Made by a program: the position numbers and the translations under genes
The notes under the pieces: model-generated
The model's database searches: none
What the model was told of the DNA's origin: nothing
What the model saw: the letters and a program-made list of their open reading frames with translations, nothing else
DNA from: Ophiodon elongatus
Lineage: Eukaryota > Chordata > Actinopteri > Perciformes > Hexagrammidae
Length of the DNA stretch: 64,000 bases
Direction of reading: 5' to 3'
NCBI GenBank assembly: GCA_016806645.1
Contig: JACSYO010002128.1
Coordinates: 3,907,434-3,971,433 of the forward strand
In this document: positions 26,258 through 37,524 of the stretch, piece by piece
Position numbering within the stretch: position 1 is the stretch's first letter
How the letters are laid out: every line of letters starts with the position of its first letter

Positions 26258-26312
<55 letters not shown>
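26258..26312. repeat. (TG)n microsatellite, interrupted
   Basis: TG array with a TATG interruption at 26281. It continues degenerately (CACATGTGTGTG) to about 26328. Confidence 0.96.
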
Positions 26313-26313
<1 letters not shown>

Positions 26314-26394
26314 ACATGTGTGTGTCTGCACACATGCATATGGCTGCAATGCACAGTGTGAGGGGACTGTGGGAATGGGACAGGAGGGTTGCGC

Positions 26395-26590
26395 TATTGA
26401 ATGGAGCCTCCAGAGCCAGAAGCAGTGGGGAGTCTCCCTAGACGTGGTGATTCCGGGCCGGCCACTCAAAGAGGGATTAGAACAGAGAAGGCCTTCCTGA
26501 TTAGCAATTCACACTCAAGTGCCCCCACGAGGACCTCGGGTAATAATATTGCCATCAGCATCCTTCACCAACGAAGGCAATAACATTTTT
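26395..26590. promoter_or_regulatory. Candidate non-coding regulatory block
   Basis: Non-repetitive sequence of balanced composition with CCGGGCCGGCC, GATTAGCAATTCACACTC, GGGTAATAATATTGCCATC and GGCAATAACATT, about 6.5 kb upstream of fzd10. The near-symmetrical ATTGCC/GGCAAT pair suggests paired CCAAT/NFI-like sites. Function is inference. A cross-species alignment would settle it. Confidence 0.22.
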
Positions 26591-26797
26591 CTCCCTTTTT
26601 GACTCTTTTTCTCCTCCTCCTTTTTCTGTGACGTCCATTAATCGCTCTCATGTTTTAAAGAACTTCGCAGAACTTTGCAAATGTCTCTAATGTGTCTGAT
26701 GTGACTTTCTAAAACAAAAATGTGTTTTACAAGCAGTTGATTGTAACTGTTTTGGTGCATTGCTTCATCTCAAGCTGCTGAACTCCAACAACCCTCT

Positions 26798-26821
26798 TCC
26801 TCCTCCTCCTCCTCCTCCTCC
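26798..26821. repeat. (TCC)n trinucleotide repeat
   Basis: Eight TCC units, followed by a few ACC units. Confidence 0.95.
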
Positions 26822-28571
26822 ACCACCACTTCTTCCTCCCCTCCTCTTCTCTTTGCTATTAAACGACCACCACATGAAAGAGTATGATGTAAGAACACGC
26901 CACTAAACTAATATTGCTGTTTCAAAGCAGCCTCAACCCAGATGTTATTGGGCGTCATAACAAACAAAATTCATTACAACGCTGTTTATTGCAGATTGGC
27001 TTACAGCTTCTCCAGTTATATAAAGGTTCACCATGCTTATAATTGTACTAATCTACTTTATAAACACTTGAAAGGTTACAATGACGCAGTGACTTCCTCT
27101 TATCAACCACAATACACAATGATTGAGGTCAACGGGTTAACCTTCAACCGATGTGAGTCTACCCATAATAACAGCAATGAAACAAAGCATTTTAATGGAG
27201 CAAAGTGAAAAGAAGAGTGAAACAAATTAGTCCTCATTAATAATAACTTTATTGAACTATTTAAACCAGATGAGCAAAGAATATTGCAGGCTTTGATGTT
27301 GACAGAGCTCTTCAATAATTAATTGCTTGATTCATATGCGTTTCCTCAAAACGTCTGACCCTTTACTAAAACTGGCGCCCTTATTAAAGCTCCAGCATTT
27401 CAAACGGGACGGAAAAATACCATGTATGATATTAAACAGAATCATCTTTGCCTGCAGTTGCAAAAAAGATTTTTCAAACTGGGATAGGAAATACTTTTGC
27501 TTCTATATTTAAGTATTTTTTTAAAGTATTTCACCACAAGGTTTTTTTACTGTCCAAATTCAGATGCTTTCCCATCATCTTTTTGGTTTTTTGGCACCAA
27601 CCTCTTCACAAATTGTGGAGTGGCAATAAGAGAGAAAATAGCAGATTATGTTGATAAATAGGATCATCCTGAGCTAAACGCTGAATGCGTGCGATCAGGA
27701 GGGCGAACAGGATCCTTGGACAATGTGCAGGGCATGTGGACAAATAGTCTCACCTCCAACTGAGTGTGTTGTTTCTTCTTATTGAGCCCTCTGAAAGAGA
27801 AGAGGAGGGCCTTGGTTAAGAAGATTATAGCCCTACCCCACCCGTACGTTTAATCAACATGCCCTTTCAACGCTGACAACAATGCCAAACATGTCCAAAA
27901 CGTCCCCCATCTCTCTCATAGCATACCTCACATGTTGGAACAGCATGCGAGTCATCTCACCACAGCAATTAAGAGAAAATACTATGATTACTCTCACTGA
28001 TATAGAGTTGGTGTAAACAGATCATGTTTCCCATCAAAGAACTGATGGCGTCAATTTTAGAAATGTCACCATCACAGTTGCGTGTTTGATTCCCGTCTAA
28101 TTTCAGGCTACGCAAACAAAAATGTATTAGCTTCAACTCATTTTTACTGATCAAAATTCCCTCAAGAACCCAAGGAGCTTTGCTTCCTCACCCTTCATTT
28201 CTTTCATCCATGGTTAAATATGTAAATAAAATGTCTAAAGTCATTCTTCAAAGGGGAACAAAAGAAAAAAGGGGGCTGAGGGAAAAGACAGCCATAAAAT
28301 TCCTCCGATTCTCCATAACATTAGCCAGAGGGGGGCCAGCTTCCAGCCAGAGCCTAGCAGCAGGGGAGCGAGCTCGCTCCATAGAATCACACATCGCAAA
28401 TCCCACACACAAAAAAAATATATATCTTTTCAGCTTCAGCCATCAAAGCCAACCCCCCCCCTTCACTTTATTAGTTACAGAATTATCTCACAGTCGCTGA
28501 TTTCTCAGAGATGGAGCTGCGCTGCTTTTCTTCATTGCACTGTTGTGGTTGCAAAGATGAGATAAAGTTGC

Positions 28572-28593
28572 TGTGTGTGTGAGAGAGAGAGAG

Positions 28594-28630
<37 letters not shown>
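28572..28630. repeat. Compound (TG)(GA)(GT) microsatellite
   Basis: A short TG run, then about 8 GA units, then about 16 GT units: a compound dinucleotide array. Confidence 0.96.
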
Positions 28631-28633
<3 letters not shown>

Positions 28634-30092
28634 GCACTTGTGTGAGTAGGGATGAGCTATAGAAGGGGGCTGTATATGAAACAGGGGGTGGTAGACGGGA
28701 AAATATCATAAAAGAGACAATAGCTGCTGAGGCTACAGATGCTAAAGACTGAACAGGCCTGATTCCTCCTCTTTTCTTCTCATTTTCAAAGAGATATCAT
28801 CATGACCAAAACAATCACGAAAGAGTGGGAGGCAAGAGGAAAGACAGGAGCGAGTAGAGAACAAAGGCGATGAATTACAACAAACCAGTAGACTGTGTCT
28901 TCTTATTAGACTGTGTGACAGTATTATCTTGTCAGCTTCATTACACCAAAGGCAGCGATAATAAGGGCAGATATTTGCTTTAAAATGTGCCAGACAGAGT
29001 TTCCTGAAAGCCGGATGATAAGTAAATGGAGAGCAGAACTGGCTCTGGGAACTGATTGATATTACATTATTCGTTTTCACATTAAAGCGGTCATCTCTTT
29101 TTGTTCTACTTCTACACATCAGCTACAATAAAGGCCAAGTGGAGAGAGAGGGACAGAGCAGGCATGTCAGCTGTTGTCCTTGTCTTTGTGAGGGGTCACA
29201 ATATATAAAATGCATGCTGCTGCTACATCTGGGCTTTTTTGACAAAGGAACATAATTTGCATATCATTATGAATTTGCCAGCAATTCTTTTTTTTTTAAC
29301 CTAACATAAAATACTGCCGGGTTAAAATAATAGAATCTGTCAGGAAATCAAACTAGCGTGGCAGCTAAAGGCATTGATTACAAACTGAGAAAATATTAGC
29401 ATATGTCTTTTTGAAATAAAGTGATGAGCATGAGATTTTTTTTTCCTCAACTTCGGACCAAACCCTTTCAAACGGTAACAGCTGGATAAGTGGAATCTGA
29501 GAAGCACATGTGCTGCATAGGAGGAGGGTATTGTGTTCCTAAGTGTATTCATACCCTATATTTATGCCCCTTCTGCTCCACACACTGAGCGCTAACAGCT
29601 GAAATGCCACCACTAAGATATGCTATGCTTAAACCATTTAGGCACGCTGGTGCCAGGTTTCTCATCTTGCCTGGACACATTTCTGAAATACTTCTAAAAA
29701 GCACTTCGGTGACTCTTGTAAAAAAAATGTACTAAAAGCACTCCTGTTTACATGTGATCAGTATTTCCCCCTTGATGAAGAGCACGGTCAGGCTCGAGGA
29801 TAAATCTTACCGCTACAAACTTTTTACAAGGCAATGTGAGTGAGGTCTGGAGGATCTCACACACATAAAAAAAAGGCCTCGTAACCTTCTCTCGAGCAGT
29901 CCCGCCATCAAGCTCCTCCATGAGCAAACTGACGCGGTGTGCAACCAAGATGGAGTTCTGATTCACCGCAACAACAATGCAACATCGTTGTATTCGGTTT
30001 ATTTCATGACACACTGCGACTTTGGTGCTGCTGTGTCTTATGTAGGCCGGCTCACTACAGGAATTGTTTCGCTTTAACGGGCCAATAAAAGC

Positions 30093-30180
30093 CCATCCAT
30101 CTATTCATTTTCTAAACCACTTATCCTGTTCAGGGTCACAGGGTGCTGGAACCAGTCCCATGCAAGAGACAGGATCTGTA
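30093..30180 (+). repeat. Fragment of CATCCAT..CTAAACCACTTATCC repeat
   Basis: CATCCATCTATTCATTTTCT, AACCACTTATCCTGTTCAGG and GTCACAGGGTGCTGGAACC match the opening of a repeat that is very widespread in fish. Only about 90 bases remain. Confidence 0.65.
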
Positions 30181-31970
30181 AGTGCAACACATTTGTACTC
30201 ATCATTTGGCAGTGTGAGAGGAAAGTGGAGCACATGAAGTAAAAACATATTGTGAACATGCAAAAAAAAGAAAATGTTGTATCTGTCCCCACTGATTCAA
30301 TGTGCAATCCTAACAAATGATCTCAAAAGGTTTATATGGGGAAACTGAAATTAATCAACCCTATTCAGCCAACATTGGCGGCTTGTTAGTGCCCTTTTCT
30401 CCGCATGTGAACAAAGTTGTCCACAGTGCTTTATGAATGTTGTTGAGTAATATGTTTAGTTAGAAATATATTTCTGTGATTTATGAGAATGTTTCATCAC
30501 ATAATGGTTAATCACACACAAAAACATTCTCTACAGCACAGTCCCACCAAGACTTCAACCTAAATTTGAAGCTTATTGAAAAGAACAAAACAGCTATTTA
30601 CTCTAATGTGTCTGTTGACATTCACTGTGTAGTGTGAGTCTCTTATTCGAATCAGGGTTTATAATAGAGGGTTTATAGAGGGCACATGAAGAGGTGTCCA
30701 TGATTTGTTCATTTGTGCATTAAACTCTCCAGGATTAGAAAATAAATGTGTAAATACTGGTGGATTTTTTATATCACCCAGAGCTTATTCAAAATCAGAA
30801 GACACTGTAGATTGTTGTGAAAGTTCATTTATGGCTCCAAGTGTAACACAACTTAAGAAATGGACGTCTCGGCAAAATGGTGAAAATACTAAAATTGTCC
30901 ACATCTGGTGAGAATACAGATGTCACTGTGGGAGAGGCAAAGTAGTATCGGAATTATTAATGCAAGCTCTTTCAGGCCCCACAATAGAACAATGTCAACA
31001 CTTTAGGGTGACATTTGTAAAAAAAAAATGTAACCTTATTGCTGGACTACTTCCTTCATTGAAAAAGACAGGAAATGACTGCAAAGTGTTTGTGCTGGTG
31101 CGTTCAAGATGTGAATACTGACTGACAAACACTCAACACAATACAGCTATTGTTTTAAACTATTCACATTTATTGTCTTTTTCTTGTTGGTATGTGTGTG
31201 AATATTGTTTGGAAATTCTCCTTGATGAATATGGCATAGTCAAATGAACTGAATTAAGTTATAAGACATAGCTAACCCAGTAGGTCTACCTGTCTCGTTT
31301 GTGTAAATATCATTACATGAAATACAATAGAAATCTATCATTATTTAAAGGGGAACCCCACCCTAAAAACATAATTCATGCATGTAATAATTTTCATTTT
31401 TTTCATTAATTTTGCTTGCATGATATTAAAGACTCTGGTCTTTGGTCATCACATTTTATTTTTCCTAAATGTAATCCCTATGGGGGATTAATGTCACTCT
31501 ACAGAAAATGAAAGACAGTCATGGAAAGTAGCTACATTTACTCAAATACTGTACTTTACATGAATGTTTTAATTTCACTCTACTTTGTACTTGTACAGTC
31601 ATGTCTTAGTGTGCAGTAAGAACAATATGACATTTTCTTTGGATGTTTTTAAAATTTACGGCATGTCCTTAATTAACGTTCATTTTTAACCACTCAGCAT
31701 AAGTGGAACCCTTAAACTGAGATTGCACTGATCCAAAACATACAAAGTAAAACATATTGATAGCATCTCGTGTGACTGCAGAATGCAGCAATAAACCTTG
31801 TGAATATGTTCTGTTTGTCGTTGTTTTTATTTAGGGTGTAAGGGAGCTGCATTCTGAAACGTGCTTACCAAGAGGAAGCAATTAAATGGAAGGGAATCAT
31901 AAAACAAACTATAATAAATAAACTTGCCCTGCAGTAACATACGTGCTGACAGTTAAAACATCAGTTGTAA
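30181..31970. other. Gene-free stretch just upstream of fzd10 promoter
   Basis: No exon is recognised. An AAAGGGGAACCCCACCC repeat-end motif lies at 31347. A further dispersed repeat fragment lies at 31505-31600. The rest looks unique and AT-rich. Confidence 0.5.
31505..31600 (+). repeat. Fragment of 'acatttactcaagtactgtactt' teleost repeat
   Basis: AAAGTAGCTACATTTACTC, AAATACTGTACTT and TTCACTCTACTTTGTACTTG follow the block order of a dispersed repeat common in teleosts. It is probably the 5' part of the same family whose 3' part lies at about 40010-40165. Confidence 0.55.
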
Positions 31971-31974
31971 CCTA

Positions 31975-32953
31975 AACTCGGATTTTGGTGCGCGGTCTCC
32001 CTGTGAGCCGTGTTGCGCAATGTTTTTGGGGATTGTCATAAAGTGTGTCTCTGTCCTGCTGTAGAAGAAGTTTGCGGTTCAGCACAAACAAACAAGAGGA
32101 GAAGGAAGTTTGCTCCGAGCCTTTGAAACCGCTGTAATGAACAAGCTGTTCCGCACGATTTGAAAATAATCCGCGTGTCAGTGTCATCTTTCTTATGCAA
32201 AGTAGCTGTCTTTGAAGGCGGATCTTTTGGCAGGTTAGACCGGGACGGAGGCTCCGACCAGCTCAGACGAGCGCTGCCACCAAACGCAGCAACTGCCTGC
32301 TTACGGGGGGAGCACGAGCCTGCATTCACTGGGACGCCGTTTATTATTATCAACGAGGATATGTATCTGACTTACACGGCTGACTGATCCGTTGTTTCCG
32401 TTGCCGTATGAGCAGCCATCCCCGCCGCATGAAGGACTAGAGGGAAAATATTTTTTGTTGTTTTCACCAAGTTGTTGCACGAGGACAGAAATCGCAGCGC
32501 TCCACAGATAAACACTCCGGGGAGAAGTGGCGAGATACGAGAGGACGGACGAGTGAGTATTCTGGGAACGAGTAAGGGAACAGGTTGGATCACACTACCG
32601 TTCACTTTTACTCACAGTAGACCGACATGCTCCGTGCAGGAGACCGAACAAGTAGCTCCGACACAACAAACTGAGCGCTTAAAAGCATGGACCTGAGCGC
32701 ACGCGACTTCCAGCGAGAAAACATTTTTGGACCCACGCGGGATTTATGTTTTTATTAAACTCTACAAACCTAACATGAGGAAACGATGGTCTTGCAGCAG
32801 TTAGTTCAGTAAGTTTTTTTTCCCCCACATTGATCTGACACACGAACACCGGCTAGGTTTCATCACTGACTTTTTAACGAAATGAACTTGTGTGTTGTGT
32901 TTTAGTGGTGAATATTTGGCCCAATTTTTTTTCTTTAAATCAAGAGAGGGAGA
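31975..32953 (+). promoter_or_regulatory. fzd10: fzd10 promoter and 5' UTR (CpG-rich)
   Basis: CpG density rises clearly from about 31978 (GTGCGCGGTCTCC) to about 32740 (GACCCACGCGGG), in contrast with the AT-rich flanks, and the fzd10 start codon follows at 32954. No convincing TATA box sits in the CpG-rich part, which fits a dispersed CpG-island promoter. A possible 5' UTR intron is suggested by a donor-like TCA/GTAAGTTTT at about 32811 and a pyrimidine-rich stretch ending AAATCAAG just before the ATG. The exact transcription start cannot be read from sequence. Confidence 0.6.
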
Positions 32954-34705
32954 ATGCGTTCAACTATTAAACTGAGCCTCATCTATGTGCTGCTGGCCCT
33001 TTGGGGCGGTGGGGGTTCAGCCATTAGCTCAATAGACCCCGAATGGTCAGGAGAGAGGAGATGTCAACACATCAGCATCCCCCAGTGTAAGGACATTGGC
33101 TACAACATGACGAGCATGCCAAATCGTATGGACCACGATGACCAAAAAGAGGCAGCAATAAAGCTGCAGGAGTTTGCGACGCTGATACAGTTTGGATGCC
33201 ACAGTCATCTCAAATTTTTCCTGTGTTCACTGCACGCTCCCATGTGCACAGAGGAGGTTTCAAACCCCATCCCAGCATGTAGAGTCATGTGTGAGCAGGT
33301 CAAGCTCAAATGCTTGCCCATCTTGGAACATTTTAAGTTTCCCTGGCCTGACTCCCTGGACTGCGCTCGGCTGCCGACCAAAAACGACCCAAACAACCTT
33401 TGCATGGAGGCGCCCAACAACGGCTCAGATGAGCCGCCCAAAGTCTCCCACACCCAGCCTCCAGATTTCAGGCCACAGCGGCCTCTGAGTGGGCAGGACC
33501 TGCACCTTAAGGACAGTGGTAGAAAGCAGACGTGCAGCAATCCTGGCAAGTTCCACTTTGTAGAGAAGAGTGAGTCCTGTGCCCCCAAATGCGACCCCAA
33601 AGTGGATGTATACTGGAGTCAGGGAGACAAGCAGTTCTCTCTGGTTTGGATAGCCATCTGGTCTATCCTCTGCTTTGTCTCCAGCGCCTTCACCGTGCTT
33701 ACTTTCCTCATCGACCCGCAGCGATTCAAATACCCAGAGAGGCCGATCATCTTCCTCTCTATGTCCTACTGTGTTTACTCTGTGGGCTACCTCATCAGAC
33801 TTTTTGTGGGAGCTGATAGAATAGCCTGTGACAGAGACAATGGGGTTCAGTACATTATCCAGGAGGGTCTGGAGAGCACCGGCTGCACCATTGTCTTTCT
33901 CATCCTGTATTATTTTGGCATGGCCAGCTCCCTCTGGTGGGTTATCCTGACCCTCACATGGTTTCTGGCTGCAGGGAAGAAGTGGGGTCATGAGGCCATC
34001 GAGGCCAACAGCAGCTACTTCCACCTGGCAGCGTGGGCCATCCCGGCTGTGAAGACCATCATGATCCTGGTGATGAGGAAGGTAGCGGGAGATGAACTGA
34101 CGGGTGTCTGCTACGTGGGCAGCATGGACGTCAAAGCTCTCACAGGCTTTGTGCTTATTCCTCTCTCCTGCTACCTTATTATTGGCACTTCATTCCTGCT
34201 GTCTGGCTTCGTGGCCCTCTTCCACATCCGTAAGATCATGAAAACGGAGGGAGAGAACACAGACAAGCTTGAGAAGTTGATGGTTCGCATCGGGGTCTTC
34301 TCCGTGCTCTACACTGTCCCGGCCACCTGCGTCATCGCCTGCTATTTCTACGAGAGGCTCAACATGGACCACTGGCGCATCGTGGCAGGGGAGCAGAAGT
34401 GTGTGGACAGCAGCGGGTCGGAGTCCGACGAGTGCGCCATGAAGACTTCCATCCCCGCTGTTGAGATCTTCATGGTGAAGATCTTCATGCTGCTGGTGGT
34501 GGGCATCACGAGCGGCATGTGGATCTGGACCTCAAAGACACTGCAGTCGTGGCAGAACGTGTTTAGCAGGAAGCTAAAGAAGAGGACGAGGAGGAAGGCT
34601 GCCAGTGTGTTCACCAGCAGCAGGCCTTACATCAAGCCTCACCCATCTCTCAAAGGGCACAGTACTAAGTATGAGCCTACACGGCCTCCTCCAACATGTG
34701 TATGA
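32954..34705 (+). CDS. fzd10: Frizzled-10, Wnt receptor (single coding exon)
   Basis: Seven-pass receptor of the plasma membrane that binds Wnt ligands through an extracellular cysteine-rich domain and signals through Dishevelled. The 583-residue product opens with a signal peptide (about 1-23). It continues with a Frizzled domain carrying all ten cysteines (37, 45, 82, 91, 98, 109, 113, 120, 137, 150) and N-glycosylation sites at N51 (NMT) and N156 (NGS). Membrane segments lie near 229-253, 264-285, 311-337, 355-374, 398-424, 445-466 and 500-525. The KTxxxW Dishevelled-binding motif is KTLQSW at 528-533. The tail ends in PTCV, a PDZ-type ligand. Subtype 10 is chosen because the CRD, linker (RPQRPLSGQ), membrane core and PTCV end follow human FZD10 (581 aa) closely. 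The third extracellular loop (about 476-499) is the most divergent part. There are no introns in the coding region, as in FZD10 orthologues. The ATG is the first in frame before the signal peptide. piwil1 lies 20 kb downstream on the same strand, as in tetrapods. Confidence 0.97.
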   Translation: MRSTIKLSLIYVLLALWGGGGSAISSIDPEWSGERRCQHISIPQCKDIGYNMTSMPNRMDHDDQKEAAIKLQEFATLIQFGCHSHLKFFLCSLHAPMCTEEVSNPIPACRVMCEQVKLKCLPILEHFKFPWPDSLDCARLPTKNDPNNLCMEAPNNGSDEPPKVSHTQPPDFRPQRPLSGQDLHLKDSGRKQTCSNPGKFHFVEKSESCAPKCDPKVDVYWSQGDKQFSLVWIAIWSILCFVSSAFTVLTFLIDPQRFKYPERPIIFLSMSYCVYSVGYLIRLFVGADRIACDRDNGVQYIIQEGLESTGCTIVFLILYYFGMASSLWWVILTLTWFLAAGKKWGHEAIEANSSYFHLAAWAIPAVKTIMILVMRKVAGDELTGVCYVGSMDVKALTGFVLIPLSCYLIIGTSFLLSGFVALFHIRKIMKTEGENTDKLEKLMVRIGVFSVLYTVPATCVIACYFYERLNMDHWRIVAGEQKCVDSSGSESDECAMKTSIPAVEIFMVKIFMLLVVGITSGMWIWTSKTLQSWQNVFSRKLKKRTRRKAASVFTSSRPYIKPHPSLKGHSTKYEPTRPPPTCV

Positions 34706-35026
34706 GCTGGCTCTCTTTGTATAAACCCCAAAAATACTTGTAAAGCCCTTACCTAAATGAGACTTTGTAATCAGAGTGCCATCAAAAGAATCAAGGTTCA
34801 TGTTTTATTTATGCAAACTGCATTGGAGATAATGTTTTTTTTTTGTGTGTGTCTTGAGCCATCTCATGCAACAATAGCTGCCTTTGTTTGAAAAAAAATA
34901 ATCTGTTACTCCTGGATTCACTTATCCTACTGAGGAACTAAGTAGAGAAAAAAAAAATCATTGTCTCACACAGAAAGAGTGGAGTACACCATTTGGATGT
35001 GCCATGGGGTCACTTGGATAATGTGC

Positions 35027-35032
35027 AATAAA
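35027..35032 (+). terminator. fzd10: Poly(A) signal AATAAA, proximal
   Basis: AATAAA 322 bases after the stop codon, followed by CTTACAGGCAAAAAAAG. It is a possible proximal cleavage site. Confidence 0.5.
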
Positions 35033-35402
35033 TGTTTTCCTTACAGGCAAAAAAAGACACTTGTACTGTTAGTGACAGATTATAGACAATGAAAGGACCC
35101 CATAGACAATGGCGGCAAACGGTCAGAGAGATGAGTGTTGTTTGGAGGCTTTTTATTGGGGATCATGACAGTGCCATATATGTTTGAACTGGAGTGAGAG
35201 CAGCTGTTGAAAAGAGCTCAGGACCTTCCAAACTGCCCATAATTTGTGAGGCAATTCCATGGCATAAATTAATCAAGCACTCGTTATTGAAAAGTTATTT
35301 GTACACGCAGTTGAGTTTTCCTTTTTTTTTTTCTTTGCTGTTTTATAGCACAAGGGAACATTTGTATATATTTCACAAAAAAAAAACTTTTATAGAAAAA
35401 TT

Positions 35403-35408
35403 AATAAA
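35403..35408 (+). terminator. fzd10: Poly(A) signal AATAAA, distal
   Basis: AATAAA with a GT-rich element 20-60 bases downstream. This is the better placed of the two signals. Confidence 0.55.
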
Positions 35409-36507
35409 ACGTTCTAGTTTTAAATGTTTGTTAAGCCGAAATGCTGTGTTGCAACTGTGTTGTTATTCAATCTGCTGGAGTGAGTCTTCATTCTCATACG
35501 ACCGCATTAAGCTTGTGGGTTTTTTGTGTTTTTCTTTTACTGTTGCAGCACTTGTGTTCTCGCTATACGCTGTTCAGTTGGTAGGAGTCATTTAAAAAAA
35601 ATCTAAATCATTCACCTTAATTTATGAATGTGATATGTGATATGTCAATACGTTTGGCAAACAGAATAGCTTTAAATTGAATGGACTGAAACAGCATAGT
35701 TTACATGGCCAAAAGAAATTTTTATCATCGTAATAACTGATTGGTTTTATGACCAATCAGGATCAGCTCATAAATGTTGTACATACACTGTATATCTCTT
35801 GCAATGGAAAAAAAAAAAGCATGCACTTTTATATATAAAAAAGGGATGTAAGCATGTTTGACATGTTGATGCTAGAGTCAACACACACAGGAAGCATTAA
35901 TAGTGGCATTTCTATTCTTGTTTTAAATATCCATAAGGAAACAATGGGACATAAATGTTTGTCCCCCAGTGGCGGCATCAAAGACAACTTAAAGCAAGAA
36001 AAAAGGGGCTTGTCCTTGGCGTTTAATTTTTCTGTTTATGTTCAGGCAACAAAGTCACTTATGCATGGAGTTTTACATTTAGTGAGTAAATCTTTCATAT
36101 AAAATCTCCTGAAAAATCACACTTTATCCACAGATTTTGTATAGGGGCTTTTGCAATTAGAGTACATACGTGTTTGATGAGAAAATTCTCCTTGAAACAG
36201 TGTGATACAGCATTACATTTACAGGATAAATTAACATTTCAGCCAATATTCATACAGATGAAAAGTGAAAGTGGTGGTGTCATCCAAAGGACAAATTAAC
36301 ATTTTCACAGTTTATTTTTTTCGATTAAAATGTCTAATGTTAATGCTGTGGTGAACATGAGGGTTTTTGATAACCTGTTAATGAATCTTTTTTTTTTTTT
36401 TTACATCCCTTACATTCTTTATGCTGAATGCTTATATAACCCTTTGTATAGTTTTTCACCTCAGCTGAAGTAGATATACAACTTTATTTTAGTCCACTCT
36501 CTTCCTT

Positions 36508-36532
36508 TCTCTCTCGCTCTCTCTCTCTCTCG
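36508..36532. repeat. (CT)n microsatellite
   Basis: CT array with one CG interruption. Confidence 0.93.
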
Positions 36533-37508
36533 CTGTGTTGCATGTGTCGGTGCGTATCAATGAAGGGGTTATACAATAATCCAGCTCTCATTCAGGACAG
36601 GATTAGATCGTTTGAAGGGTTGGACTTTGAAAAGGAGATCGCTGCAAAACCAAAATACAGAATATCTGTCATCTCCTCTCTTCTTATCAGTAAGTCATAG
36701 TGACATTTCTATAGACACATCTGGCCTGGATTTGAAGTAGCTACATATTGACTGAAGCAGCTTTCTAAAACATGAGCGAACTGAATACATTGTGTGGTAT
36801 CCTGAGGTGTTTGGTGTTAAACGATCCTTACGCTGTCAACAATTTAAAGCTACATGCTCTGAGAGCCACAAGTCTAGTCTTGACTCCAAGCAACAGCAAT
36901 TGTTTTTTACTTCACAGTGCTGTCAGAGCAACGAGAGAACATGGATACTTGAAGACATTGGCCTAATGTATGTCAACACAGAACCACATATGCATGAAGT
37001 TATGCTTTTAAATATTTGTAAAAAAGACATAGTTTTGGAGTACGAGACCTTTTTTACCTTCCTCTGCCTCACTTTCGAATCTTTTTTTGAGAGTTTAAAA
37101 CCTGTGGTAGAGGGTCCTCTCCGGTTTAATAAAGTTTCAGAAGTGTAGTAATGCTTTATCCCGGAGGGCATTCAAGTTCCAGCGTCAACCCAACCCATTT
37201 TAACAGTCAAAAGCACATGACTCACAACCTCTATGTGGCTGAATCAAAGTCAGCCAGTGTCTATTGATACTCTGAGTTGCGAAAAAGGTGTGAGTGCTTC
37301 TGAGAGCTTCAACAGAGGCCACCTGGATAACAGCCCCTGAGGTGTCTGGGAAGGCTGTAAATATAAATGACAGTTACCACCCCCCTCCAGGGCTTCTTCA
37401 GCCAAGCAGGCTTCACTTCTCTTCTTCTCCTCTCTTCAAAGGAAAAAATCCTGCTCAGAGCAAGGGCAAAGTATTGCTGGCAAGAAAGTTTTTTCTAGTT
37501 TTTTTTAA

Positions 37509-37524
37509 GGGGAGGGGGGGGGGG
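37509..37524 (+). repeat. G-rich homopolymer tract
   Basis: GGGGAGG followed by an uninterrupted G run of more than ten bases, following a T-rich tract. It has G-quadruplex potential but no known context. Confidence 0.8.

Larger units (their letters stand above)
24110..30092. other. Gene-free stretch
   Basis: No exon is supported. It holds GT arrays (26258, 28572), a TCC array (26798) and long stretches of unique-looking sequence. The largest open frame (28742-29119, minus strand) has no domain, no signal peptide and no splice support. Confidence 0.5.
34706..35435 (+). other. fzd10: fzd10 3' UTR
   Basis: AT-rich sequence after the TGA with poly(A) signals at 35027-35032 and 35403-35408. The second is followed by a GT-rich stretch (GTTTGTTAAG...GCTGTGTTGCAACTGTG), typical of a cleavage site near 35420-35435. 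A frame inside it (35194-35595) has no coding signature. A longer 3' UTR cannot be excluded, since AT-rich sequence continues to about 36400. Confidence 0.6.

Noticed and set aside
28742..29119. 125-residue minus-strand frame
   Set aside because: No domain, no splice sites, no promoter context. The length is expected by chance in 64 kb.
32036..32353. Divergent coding gene on the minus strand of the fzd10 promoter
   Set aside because: The 105-residue frame only reflects the GC-rich CpG island. A divergent non-coding transcript, as known for human FZD10, is possible but cannot be shown from sequence.
33425..34024. 199-residue open frame on the minus strand inside fzd10
   Set aside because: It is the antisense shadow of a conserved coding exon, with no domain or start context of its own.
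35194..35595. 133-residue frame downstream of fzd10
   Set aside because: It lies in the AT-rich 3' UTR, spans the poly(A) signal and its product resembles no family.
37128..37133. AATAAA as end of an unseen gene
   Set aside because: No exon precedes it within several kb, and fzd10 has nearer and better signals.
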